Notes under the pieces: generated by a model
Databases searched by the model: none
What the model was told of the DNA's origin: nothing
Seen by the model: the letters and a program-made list of their open reading frames with translations, nothing else
Program-made: the position numbers and the translations under genes
DNA from: Alistipes sp. dk3624
GTDB lineage: Bacteria; Bacteroidota; Bacteroidia; Bacteroidales; Rikenellaceae
Length of the DNA: 64,000 nt
Assembly: GCF_009557455.1 (NCBI RefSeq)
Contig: NZ_CP045651.1
Span: 682,001 to 746,000 of the forward strand
Reading direction: 5' to 3'
In this document: piece after piece, positions 56,057 through 64,000 of the stretch
How positions within the stretch are numbered: position 1 is the stretch's first letter
Layout of the letters: each line of letters begins with the position of its first letter

Positions 56057-59000
56057 ATGGCAAAAAAGAAAAGTTCACCATCAGTCAGCTTTGAAACCTA
56101 TTTGGTTTTATTCCGTTACTTTCTTGGTGAGATAGGCACCACCGAACTGAAAAGTTTGGGTAACAAGCTCAACAGCATTGAATATGAAGGATTGGATGAA
56201 AATGGCAATACTCATTTTCATCACTACATAGCACAGATAGCAAAGATGAAACATTGTAGTATCACAACAGACAAGTTGCGAGAATACGATGAGAGAATCT
56301 GTCGGTATACAAAAGAAATTGGAGAAAACCGTGGTGGAATCAGCCTGAAGTATTTTCAATACATCTCCCTGTTATTCACTGAGATGTATCTCGACAACTA
56401 CTTTGCAGACAGATCAGCCTTCTGCAAGTCGCTTAACGAATTCATTGATAGCGAAAACGCAAGAACATTGGGTGCTCTTGCGATGGAACCATATACCATT
56501 AGCTCAATGAACAAGTTAGCGTATATGTGTGCTACAGGTAGTGGTAAGACACTTTTAATGCACATCAACATAAAGCAATTTATATTCTATTTGAAGCGAG
56601 CAAAACGAATAAACGGCGGTATCGCTATCAATAAAATTATTGTGCTTTCGCCAAATGAAGGAATGAGTAAACAACATTTAAATGAACTTACTCTTTCTGG
56701 AATTAAAGCCACTATCTTCAACAAAGATGGTGGCGGTATGTCTAGCGGACAAAATGAAGGTATTGCCATCATTGATATGAACAAACTCAAGGAAGAAGGC
56801 AAAGTGAAAACCGTATCGGTAGACAGCTTTGAACGCAATAACCTTGTTCTTGTGGATGAAGCCCATCGTGGCATGTCTTCAACAGACGGTGTTTGGTACG
56901 ACTATCGTACACGCTTAAGCGAAGAAGGTTTTGCCTTTGAGTACTCAGCTACATTTAAACAAGCACTGAATGCCACATCTTCAAAAAAGGAAGACAGGCA
57001 GATGGTAGCGGAATATGGCAAGTCTATAATAATGGACTACTCATACAAATATTTCTATGGCGATGGCTATGGAAAAGATTATCGTATCTATAACCTCAGA
57101 GCAGGTATTGATGATAATCACCGTCATTTGTATTTGATAGGTTGTTTGCTTTCCTTCTTCCAACAAGTGAAGTATTCTATTGAAAAACGAACCGAACTGA
57201 TTCCTTTCAATATAGAGAATCCATTATTAGTGTTTGTTGGAAACCGTGTAACGGCATCAACATCAAAAGATGAGTTAAGTGATGTTCAGGAAGTGTTATG
57301 TTTTATCGACAGATTTGTTCGTAACAAACAAGAAAGCATCCGTTGTATAGAGCAAGTGAAGTCAGAAGAAACAGGTCTTGCCGATAAATATGGACGTGAT
57401 CTATTTTCACACGATTTCAATGCGCTAATAGATGTGTATGGCCAATTACCATCAGCGCAAGTGCTATATGAAGATATGCTTCATCTGATATTCAATACCG
57501 ACACTGTTGCCGATGCTCCACGATTGCACATTGAAGCCATAAAGCAAGTGCAAGGCGAAATTGCAATGAAGATTGGCGAATATGGTGATTATTTTGGTGT
57601 GATAAACATTGGAGATACAGCTAATCTTATTAAGGCTTGTGAAGCAAAGGGAATAGTAAGCAGAAGCGAAGAATTCGTTTCTACTTCATTATTCAGTAGC
57701 ATCAACGATAAAGAATCAAAGGTTAGAATACTTATCGGTTCACGAAAGTTTACCGAAGGATGGAACAGCTGGCGTGTGTCTACAATGGGATTGATAAATT
57801 TTGCCAAAGGTGAAGGTTCGCAGGCAATTCAGTTGTTTGGTCGTGGTGTTCGTTTGAAAGGATATAAAGGAATGCTAAAAAGGTCTACATGCCTTGACGA
57901 TACCTCAGTAAAGCCTTTGCGATATATGAATTGCGTAGAAACACTTACCATTTTCGGTGTGAAGGCGCAATATATGGAGGATTTCAAGAAATTCCTTGAA
58001 CAGGAAGGCGCTCCAACCAATGATGATATTATCGAAGTGACTCTGCCGGTAGTCAACCGTTATGATGAAGTGAAGACAAAGAAACTCCGTGTCATAAAAG
58101 TAAAGGACGGGAAGAATTTCAAGAAGCAAGCACGACGTATGGTGCTCGATGTACCCAAAGAAGACTTCATGCGATACCTTGTTCGTAACAAGTCGGTACT
58201 AGATTGCCGAAGCAAGATTCAATCCATTGAATCATCAGGCTCATTAAAAATGAATATTCAGATGATTGATACAAGATTCACGATTCCAGCGTCAACACTT
58301 GCCTTGCTTGATTATTATCGCATTTTTGATGAGATTCAGCAATACAAGAATGAGAAGTCTTATTTCAATATCAGCATTGATAGAAACAAGCTGAAACCTA
58401 TTCTTGAAACAGATGGTTGGTATGAACTAATTATTCCAGAAAAGCAACTTGAAATAGATTCAATTCGCAAAATTGAGTATGCCACAGATTATGCGATTAT
58501 GGCATTAAAGTCTTATATGGACAAATTCTGCAAATTCGAGCAAGAAAGATGGGAAGCACCATTGCTTGAATTCCAAGAAATCTCGGCTACTGACAATAAT
58601 TTTGTAGATGAATATACCTTCACCGTTACACCACAAAATAGCTTAGATACCACTGGTGAAGAATTGGATAAATTCATTGAAGATATAAAATCTATTCTTA
58701 CAGATAATAATGGATTGAACGAATACGAAAAGAAGTTTGACTTCAACAAAAATCTGTGTCTGTTCGATTTCCGTTCTCACTTGTATGCGCCATTGGTGTG
58801 CTTGAAAAAGGGAAATACCAATATACAGATTACCCCTGTCAGTTTGAATGAAGATGAAAAGCTGTTTGTTGATTATCTGAAGGAATTTACAGAGAATAAT
58901 GGTGATGTACTTGAAAACAAATCTCTTTATCTTCTAAGAAATAAAAGTAAGGTGGGTATGGGATTCTTTGTTGCAGGTAATTTCTATCCTGATTATATCT

Positions 59001-59305
59001 TATGGATAGACACACCTGAAAAGCAATATATCACATTTGTCGACCCGAAAGGTTTGCTTCGTATTATGCCTGATGACCCTAAGATTGAATTTTACAAAAC
59101 AATCAAGGATTTGGAAAAGCAGTTAGCACCGACAGCAGGTGATAAGCAGATTGTTCTCAATTCATTTATTATGTCTGCAACAAAATCAGCAGATTTGCAT
59201 GAATGGTGGCATTGGGATAAAACCACAAGAGAGGCACACAATGTCTATACTCTTGATGATGACCAATGTGTTATCAGTATGATAAATAAAATATGCTTTT
59301 TGTAA
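56057..59305 (+). CDS. Type III restriction enzyme Res-like helicase-nuclease
   Basis: 1082 residues. Helicase part: CATGSGKTLLMH (Walker A at 161-165), LVLVDEAHRGM (near 264-268), FEYSATFKQAL (motif III), LFGRGVRLKG (motif VI). The C-terminal nuclease is visible as a PD-(D/E)xK site: NFYPDYILWI (near 977) and TFVDPKGLL (D-P-K near 995). Together with the methyltransferase this gives all activities of a type III restriction system: ATP-driven translocation and cleavage. Last gene of the operon. Confidence 0.9.
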   Translation: MAKKKSSPSVSFETYLVLFRYFLGEIGTTELKSLGNKLNSIEYEGLDENGNTHFHHYIAQIAKMKHCSITTDKLREYDERICRYTKEIGENRGGISLKYFQYISLLFTEMYLDNYFADRSAFCKSLNEFIDSENARTLGALAMEPYTISSMNKLAYMCATGSGKTLLMHINIKQFIFYLKRAKRINGGIAINKIIVLSPNEGMSKQHLNELTLSGIKATIFNKDGGGMSSGQNEGIAIIDMNKLKEEGKVKTVSVDSFERNNLVLVDEAHRGMSSTDGVWYDYRTRLSEEGFAFEYSATFKQALNATSSKKEDRQMVAEYGKSIIMDYSYKYFYGDGYGKDYRIYNLRAGIDDNHRHLYLIGCLLSFFQQVKYSIEKRTELIPFNIENPLLVFVGNRVTASTSKDELSDVQEVLCFIDRFVRNKQESIRCIEQVKSEETGLADKYGRDLFSHDFNALIDVYGQLPSAQVLYEDMLHLIFNTDTVADAPRLHIEAIKQVQGEIAMKIGEYGDYFGVINIGDTANLIKACEAKGIVSRSEEFVSTSLFSSINDKESKVRILIGSRKFTEGWNSWRVSTMGLINFAKGEGSQAIQLFGRGVRLKGYKGMLKRSTCLDDTSVKPLRYMNCVETLTIFGVKAQYMEDFKKFLEQEGAPTNDDIIEVTLPVVNRYDEVKTKKLRVIKVKDGKNFKKQARRMVLDVPKEDFMRYLVRNKSVLDCRSKIQSIESSGSLKMNIQMIDTRFTIPASTLALLDYYRIFDEIQQYKNEKSYFNISIDRNKLKPILETDGWYELIIPEKQLEIDSIRKIEYATDYAIMALKSYMDKFCKFEQERWEAPLLEFQEISATDNNFVDEYTFTVTPQNSLDTTGEELDKFIEDIKSILTDNNGLNEYEKKFDFNKNLCLFDFRSHLYAPLVCLKKGNTNIQITPVSLNEDEKLFVDYLKEFTENNGDVLENKSLYLLRNKSKVGMGFFVAGNFYPDYILWIDTPEKQYITFVDPKGLLRIMPDDPKIEFYKTIKDLEKQLAPTAGDKQIVLNSFIMSATKSADLHEWWHWDKTTREAHNVYTLDDDQCVISMINKICFL

Positions 59306-59358
59306 AGTTAATCAATAAATATATAGTAGATTGCTCATCCTACAAGAAGGTAATTATT

Positions 59359-60186
59359 TTATTCCAACTGCTTTCTATATACCAAATCCAATGTATTCCC
59401 ATCCTTATCTTTCCATTCGTTCCATCCATTGGATGGCCGACCTGTGCAGAAATCGGCGGCGGTACTGGGACTGGAGAAGGTCTTGTCCGAGTCCATCGTC
59501 CAAATGCCGTTATTCAAAGTCGCATATTCTTCGACCATTCTTTCCCTCTTTGCTTTCCATGTAAAAGAGGGGACACAATTATTGGCTACGATGCTGCCCT
59601 TTAATACTGTAAACCCTGCGGAATTATAAAATCCTTTTGCATTACAGCCTCTGGCCTTTGTATAGAACAGATGTTCTTCCTTGGGCTGAGATATTTCAAA
59701 GATGCCACAACCAATGAATAACACAAGGAACTTAATGTCGTCAAAAAATTCATCCATAGCATCCCGCTGATGCTCGGGAAGATTCGGCGCTTTGGGAACC
59801 TGTTTGTTTTCGTTTAGCACGAACGAGTTCGACCGCTTGGCCTCAGCAATCGCACGATATTCCAGATATTGCACGTCGGCTTTGGTCATATCTTCGTCTT
59901 TCGAGACAAAGACAAGTGCTTTTTGCCAAAATGCTTTTTTGCTGTCGTGGTCTTTTACCCGTTCCTTAAAATTCTCGGTCTCTCCGATATAGGCTTGCGG
60001 TTTTGTCGTCTCATCTTCTCCAATCAGGATATAAAACGCCGGCTTGTGCAGTTTCTCCTGCTCGTTCAGATAGGCCAGGTTCGAACGCGGAATCACAAAC
60101 ATCTGACAAATCTTGTTGCTGATAAATGCATACTGCGTCCCCTTTGGATCTCCGTCAATCAAATATGTAGTTACTGTTTTGCCCAT
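59359..60186 (-). CDS. GIY-YIG nuclease domain protein with DUF4357
   Basis: 275 residues. GIY-YIG half-motifs FYILIGED and AYIGETENFKERVKDH (about 50-85) with the catalytic Arg/Glu region following. The C terminus has SPSTAADFCTGRPSNGWNEW, the DUF4357 signature. Family members are found beside type I restriction systems and may nick DNA. Encoded 2 bases after the ATPase gene and convergent with the res-like gene, ending 53 bases from it. Confidence 0.85.
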   Translation of the reverse strand: MGKTVTTYLIDGDPKGTQYAFISNKICQMFVIPRSNLAYLNEQEKLHKPAFYILIGEDETTKPQAYIGETENFKERVKDHDSKKAFWQKALVFVSKDEDMTKADVQYLEYRAIAEAKRSNSFVLNENKQVPKAPNLPEHQRDAMDEFFDDIKFLVLFIGCGIFEISQPKEEHLFYTKARGCNAKGFYNSAGFTVLKGSIVANNCVPSFTWKAKRERMVEEYATLNNGIWTMDSDKTFSSPSTAADFCTGRPSNGWNEWKDKDGNTLDLVYRKQLE

Positions 60187-60188
60187 GG

Positions 60189-62039
60189 CTATAATTTAAA
60201 AATACTAATTAATTGATCCAATACAGGTTTGAATCCATCAAACCATTCGTCTTTAAATTGAGAGTAATGGTTCTCAATATGCTTTTTTATTGCTTCCGTC
60301 GTTTTACCTTGGTCATTGCACCGGAACTCTTTATGTGTATTCTTTTTATGAATATATTCGACTTTTTCTTTATATGATTCCGGTGAAAATAAATCTTCGA
60401 CCATATACGAATCTTTATCTGCTATATTTTTTATACTGGTTTCGTATTCTTTTGCATAATTGTCCTGATAAAATATGGGAATTACTTTCTCAGATTTTAT
60501 ATTGCCAATATTTTTCCACCCCTCCAATCCTCCTTTATCATAATCGAATAGGAAAGCTATTAGTTCTAATCCGTCAACTTGTTTAGATAAAACATCATCA
60601 TACATTGTTTTTGCGTTTCCTGCGCTTCCGGCTGGGATAATAGCAATTTGTTTAAGAGCTTTATATTTAGAATTTCTTTTTGCAAAAATTGAAATAGCCT
60701 TTTCAAGGTATTTTTTATCATAGGGGCCTTCGACAACTAGAATTTTTTTTGTCCCTAATATTAAAGAACCTTCAAAAATGGAAATGCCTCCGCCAGATAA
60801 AAGTGATAATTTTTTGCTCCTCTCCAGATCCTCAATCTTGCCATCTTTCAAATACCGAATATTTTCATCGCAAAGACAATTCACAAATACGGGAGAGTGG
60901 GTTGTAACTATACTATAGCGGTTCTCTGTATTAATCAATTCTTTTAATTCATCTTTTCTTGCAATATGAATGTGTGAATCAGGCTCATCAAAAAGACACA
61001 AACTATTAGGAGCAGAAAGAATATGAATTATGGTATTAGCATTGATTAACTTTTTTTCTCCTTCGCTGAGACCTTCAATGTTTCCCTTATTTATAAATTC
61101 AATGTTTATTCTTTGTATAATTTGATTATCACTTTCTGTTCGGCATTTATATAGACAGTAAAATAGAGTACTAGGCTGATCAATAAAATTAATTTCATTT
61201 ATTGTCGCCCTAAACGATTCGATATTATAAGTAGACTTTTCTTTTAATTTTTCTATAAAACCTTCGATTTCTGTTCCGTCCCACTTCTTTATATTGGTAT
61301 TATTATACTCAAAAGATATTTTGCATTCAGCACCTTTTGTTATTCCTGCAACAAACTTAACAACGTCAATATCCTCAGAATACAGCAGTGTTAATAGAGA
61401 AATATCCCATTCATGCCGACTTATATAAAACATAAATAGAGGAATAAATCCCTGAGTAGCAGTCATTTTGCTGCAATACTTTTCATATATAGGCTTATAA
61501 TATGTTTTCCATAACCTTGTATCTTCCCCACTATATGAAGCAAGGATATTTTTGGGTAAAATATCTAATGTTACTTTATTCCCATTTTTTAATCTACCAT
61601 CAATGATCTCATAAAATTCATTATCATTGATATAGCTAATTCGATATTTAAATGGACATGGGTATTTTCTGAGCCCATCTACCAAGGTGGCAATATGGTA
61701 CAGACTATAAAAAATGGCACTTATGACCTCTAAAACATTACTTTTTCCGGACCCATTTAACCCGATTAGGCAGCAGTATTTGTCAGTTGATTCAAAATCA
61801 ATACATAATTGATGTAGGTTTTTATATTCTCCTATATTAAGAGAATATAATTGGAACCTATCTGGTTTAATGGAATATTTAAACTTCAATTCTGTAACAT
61901 CGTCTATATATCCATCAGCATAATTGGGGACTGTGACTAAATTATATTTATCAAGCCATGAATTAATGTATGCAATATTTCCTGTAGTGCGTTTTTCACA
62001 TCCGAGAGAATTAATTAATTCGCGTTTAGTTATTGGCAC
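60189..62039 (-). CDS. OLD-like ATPase with TOPRIM domain (overcoming lysogenisation defect family)
   Basis: 616 residues. ABC-type ATPase: GLNGSGKSN (93-101), signature LSEGEKK and Walker B CLFDEPDSHIHIA, followed by TTHSPVF (H-loop). The second half is a TOPRIM nuclease-like fold: KKILVVEGPYDKKYL (Glu near 436) and FLFDYDKGG (DxD near 500). This pairing defines the OLD/Gabija-A group of anti-phage nucleases. Strongly AT-rich. Located between hsdS and the GIY-YIG gene on the same strand, so it looks like part of the type I cluster. Confidence 0.87.
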   Translation of the reverse strand: MPITKRELINSLGCEKRTTGNIAYINSWLDKYNLVTVPNYADGYIDDVTELKFKYSIKPDRFQLYSLNIGEYKNLHQLCIDFESTDKYCCLIGLNGSGKSNVLEVISAIFYSLYHIATLVDGLRKYPCPFKYRISYINDNEFYEIIDGRLKNGNKVTLDILPKNILASYSGEDTRLWKTYYKPIYEKYCSKMTATQGFIPLFMFYISRHEWDISLLTLLYSEDIDVVKFVAGITKGAECKISFEYNNTNIKKWDGTEIEGFIEKLKEKSTYNIESFRATINEINFIDQPSTLFYCLYKCRTESDNQIIQRINIEFINKGNIEGLSEGEKKLINANTIIHILSAPNSLCLFDEPDSHIHIARKDELKELINTENRYSIVTTHSPVFVNCLCDENIRYLKDGKIEDLERSKKLSLLSGGGISIFEGSLILGTKKILVVEGPYDKKYLEKAISIFAKRNSKYKALKQIAIIPAGSAGNAKTMYDDVLSKQVDGLELIAFLFDYDKGGLEGWKNIGNIKSEKVIPIFYQDNYAKEYETSIKNIADKDSYMVEDLFSPESYKEKVEYIHKKNTHKEFRCNDQGKTTEAIKKHIENHYSQFKDEWFDGFKPVLDQLISIFKL

Positions 62040-62096
62040 AGGCCGTTTCGTTTTTGAACCTGATTTGCAATATTATTCAATTCGTCACGTGTCATA

Positions 62097-63461
62097 TTAT
62101 TTAAATATTTGGGTCTCAAATCTTTTTTTTGCGGTTGTGTGGGCTATACTAGCCTGCTGTATTAGTGATTGTACCTTTTCTTTCAGAACCTGAATATACT
62201 GTACTATATCATTCTGAATTTCTAAAGGAGGGAATGGTACTAATACTTTTTTTAAATCTTTGTTTGTTATCGCCGGATATAGGGCTCCGGTCATATAAAA
62301 TTCAAATTGATTTATTGCCAAATATGTATGCAAATACTCATACAGGAAATTCAGATTGTAATTCTTGTTAGCTGCGATTACCTGAAAACCTGACGAACAA
62401 ACACAACTATCATATTCAGAAGGAACTATTGCAAATTTCTTCAAGTATGGTCGCGTCGTACCGATAATCAGATCTCCTTCTTTTATAATTTGAGTAGCTC
62501 TGCTTGGCGCTTTATCCGTACTAAGCTCTTCTGCATTGACAATACCACGCAAGGGTTCGACACTTCCTATTTCCACATATCTGAAAGTATTAGAGTCTCG
62601 CACCCATTTTCTATGTATTAGATTATAAGATCCAAGCGTAACTATGGGGTATTTTGTAGTATGGAGCAAGGTTGTTATTGACTGCTCCTGGTTCCAATAA
62701 TCCCATCTGTTTATGTCGGATAAATTTGTGAATTTCAGGTATTTATATTGACATTCTGCAGTCTTATTATTCTCAAGGTTATTACTATCTTTTATGCCGA
62801 TGGCATTTAATAAATACGATTGTATTTTTTGTCGAATTGATTCAATTTGGATGTCTATTTTATTCCCTTCTTCAATTATAGCATTATACTCCTCCACCAA
62901 CTTATTTTGTTCTGCTAGTGAGGGAAGAGGAACCTTTATATCTAAAAACAGAGGTTCCTGCAAATAGTGGCGATTGGTCGTACCATTACTTGCTTGTTCG
63001 CAGAATTCAATAAACTCATTCGTTGTCGTGAGTAATGCTAAATAATGTGGGTTTACTTTTGAATAATCTACATCAAAAGTCCAGAAATTACCTGTTATGA
63101 TTCCTCCATCTAACTCCTCTGGGACAACGCCAAATGCACCGTTACGAGCATCTATCTTGGACAACAGGAATTGTCCCTTGGAAATCACGAATTGATTTTT
63201 TGTGCCAATTTTACTCCCTATAACTGTATCTCGCAGAAAGATTCCACCGTTGCGTACCTTAATGGTGGCACGCTTGTAATATACATCGTCCTGTATTTCA
63301 ATAGCTGTTTTATTACGGGTCAGGAACTCTTTAATCTGAACCAGCGGGTATTTGGTGGTGAATCGGATTTTGGAGTCATTCAGATACTGCACACTCCAGT
63401 TGTAAAGTTGCGATAACTTTACAAAATCCAAATACTTGTATGTGCTTTTACTCTTTAACAT
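62097..63461 (-). CDS. hsdS: Type I restriction-modification specificity subunit HsdS
   Basis: 454 residues with two target-recognition domains and the usual coiled conserved regions. First TRD about 1-170, then the helical spacer LVEEYNAIIEEGNKIDIQIE, second TRD about 235-400 ending in LVPFPPLEIQNDIVQYI, and the terminal coiled coil VLKEKVQSLIQQASIAH. Determines the bipartite DNA target recognised by HsdM and HsdR. A clear Shine-Dalgarno (AAGGAG) lies 3-8 bases before the ATG. The start overlaps hsdM by 7 bases. Confidence 0.93.
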   Translation of the reverse strand: MLKSKSTYKYLDFVKLSQLYNWSVQYLNDSKIRFTTKYPLVQIKEFLTRNKTAIEIQDDVYYKRATIKVRNGGIFLRDTVIGSKIGTKNQFVISKGQFLLSKIDARNGAFGVVPEELDGGIITGNFWTFDVDYSKVNPHYLALLTTTNEFIEFCEQASNGTTNRHYLQEPLFLDIKVPLPSLAEQNKLVEEYNAIIEEGNKIDIQIESIRQKIQSYLLNAIGIKDSNNLENNKTAECQYKYLKFTNLSDINRWDYWNQEQSITTLLHTTKYPIVTLGSYNLIHRKWVRDSNTFRYVEIGSVEPLRGIVNAEELSTDKAPSRATQIIKEGDLIIGTTRPYLKKFAIVPSEYDSCVCSSGFQVIAANKNYNLNFLYEYLHTYLAINQFEFYMTGALYPAITNKDLKKVLVPFPPLEIQNDIVQYIQVLKEKVQSLIQQASIAHTTAKKRFETQIFK

Positions 63462-64000
63462 AACTCCTTCGTATTGCCATCTTGATCGGTTCGAACGACT
63501 TTATTATCGACTATCTCATAGTGAAATTTCAACTCATTTGAGGCCCACATATGATACTTCTTGCGATAAGGCGTAAACTCTTCGAGCAAATCGATTAATT
63601 GATTCTCGCATTCGGCACCGGTTGTCGTAATGCCTGCTTTTTCTACTTGGGCGATGGGGATAGTATAATCAAATTTTTCTTTAACGATCGCCCATATTTC
63701 GGCTGCAATTTTCGTCTCTAACGCACGCCTTTCAGCCCTCTTTGCTTTCTTTTCCTCTGCAGAATTACCCCGTTCCGCCAGGAATGAATCAATCTTATCA
63801 AGTTGCGATTGATACTTGGAGCCTACCTCTTCGGTCGCCGCCTGTTTAATTGCATCGAACTGGGCCCGCTCTTCGGTCGTAAACTTTTTGAAGAATAGTA
63901 AGCTGGGTTTTACCGTAGCCCCAGAGGCCATGAATACGTCTTGCGGGATAGAGGTGATTAAAATTATTTTGGCCATTTCCTCGAAAAGTTCGCGTACAGC
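63455..64000 (-). CDS. hsdM: Type I restriction-modification methyltransferase HsdM (C-terminal part)
   Basis: The frame is open through the right edge, so the start and SAM motifs lie outside. The visible 181 residues contain ITSIPQDVFMASGATVKPSL, typical of the HsdM strand-helix unit after the NPPF motif, and a helical tail with charged linker (SAEEKKAKRAERRALETKI). Partner of hsdS downstream. hsdR is not in the window. Confidence 0.88.
   Translation of the reverse strand, partial: AVRELFEEMAKIILITSIPQDVFMASGATVKPSLLFFKKFTTEERAQFDAIKQAATEEVGSKYQSQLDKIDSFLAERGNSAEEKKAKRAERRALETKIAAEIWAIVKEKFDYTIPIAQVEKAGITTTGAECENQLIDLLEEFTPYRKKYHMWASNELKFHYEIVDNKVVRTDQDGNTKELC

Noticed and set aside
49997-59305. 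DISARM or BREX system
   Set aside because: DrmA/DrmB/DrmC-like and PglZ/BrxC-like genes are absent; only the SNF2-methylase pairing recalls DISARM.
60189-62039. Gabija system
   Set aside because: The ATPase-TOPRIM protein resembles GajA, but no UvrD-like GajB helicase is adjacent.
1-64000. CRISPR arrays or rRNA genes
   Set aside because: No regularly spaced direct repeats and no rRNA-like segments were seen on reading.

Overview
The window looks like a chromosomal segment of a GC-rich member of the Bacteroidales, most likely Alistipes or another Rikenellaceae genus. The genus is inferred from gene style; no rRNA or marker search was possible. Reasons: promoters of the Bacteroidota type (TTTG, 19-20 bp, TAnnTTTG) in front of several genes, few Shine-Dalgarno sequences, DUF4492 beside cydAB, DUF3822 beside rsmD, NVEALA and six-bladed propeller proteins, GH43/Big_2 enzymes, Tat- and lipoprotein-exported sugar enzymes. 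From 1 to about 47 kb the DNA is GC-rich and mostly housekeeping; from about 49.6 kb to the right edge it is clearly AT-rich and carries restriction and defence genes.

Layout. 1-2.8 kb: end of phoU plus a PhoB/PhoR-like two-component pair. 2.9-4.6 kb (minus): secreted GH43 enzyme. 5.0-11.8 kb: TetR regulator, TolC, membrane-fusion lipoprotein, two ABC ATPases and two ABC-2 permeases, a complete tripartite exporter like E. coli ybhGFSR/cecR with YbhF split in two. 11.8-12.7 kb: PfkB sugar kinase. 12.8-15.8 kb (minus): DUF4492-cydA-cydB, cytochrome bd oxidase. 15.9-17.4 kb: HAD phosphatase and a propeller lipoprotein. 17.7-20.9 kb: three exported proteins (TIM-barrel isomerase/hydratase, Gfo/Idh/MocA oxidoreductase, DUF1080) resembling a periplasmic 3-keto-sugar glycan pathway, then a 1260-aa multi-PAS sensor kinase and cysK.

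26-30 kb: a decayed repeat, tRNA-Pro(GGG), and a minus-strand operon of a secreted NVEALA peptide, two tandem-duplicated propeller lipoproteins and a DUF1573 lipoprotein. 30.5-32.7 kb: a glycyl radical enzyme with intact catalytic motifs but a Tat-like leader, with no activase in view. 33-40 kb: hsp20, mutS, a RecD-like helicase, DUF3822-rsmD, tRNA-Asp(GTC) and a ferritin-like gene. 40.5-47 kb: an exported GH71/99-like lipoprotein, a LysM/periplasmic-binding protein, a TlpA-like thioredoxin lipoprotein and a metallophosphoesterase.

47-49.6 kb is a decay zone: second copy of the repeat, a gene fragment, and a PKD-type surface protein broken by two in-frame stops and lacking its start. 50-59.3 kb is a compact operon of a SNF2/HepA-like helicase, a large beta-class DNA methyltransferase and a Res-type helicase-nuclease: a type III-like restriction system with an extra helicase. 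59.4-64 kb (minus) is the end of a type I system (hsdM running off the edge, hsdS) followed by an OLD-like ATPase/TOPRIM gene and a GIY-YIG/DUF4357 nuclease. The best candidates for something undescribed are the leader-bearing glycyl radical enzyme, the NVEALA/propeller operon and the three-gene helicase-Mod-Res unit.
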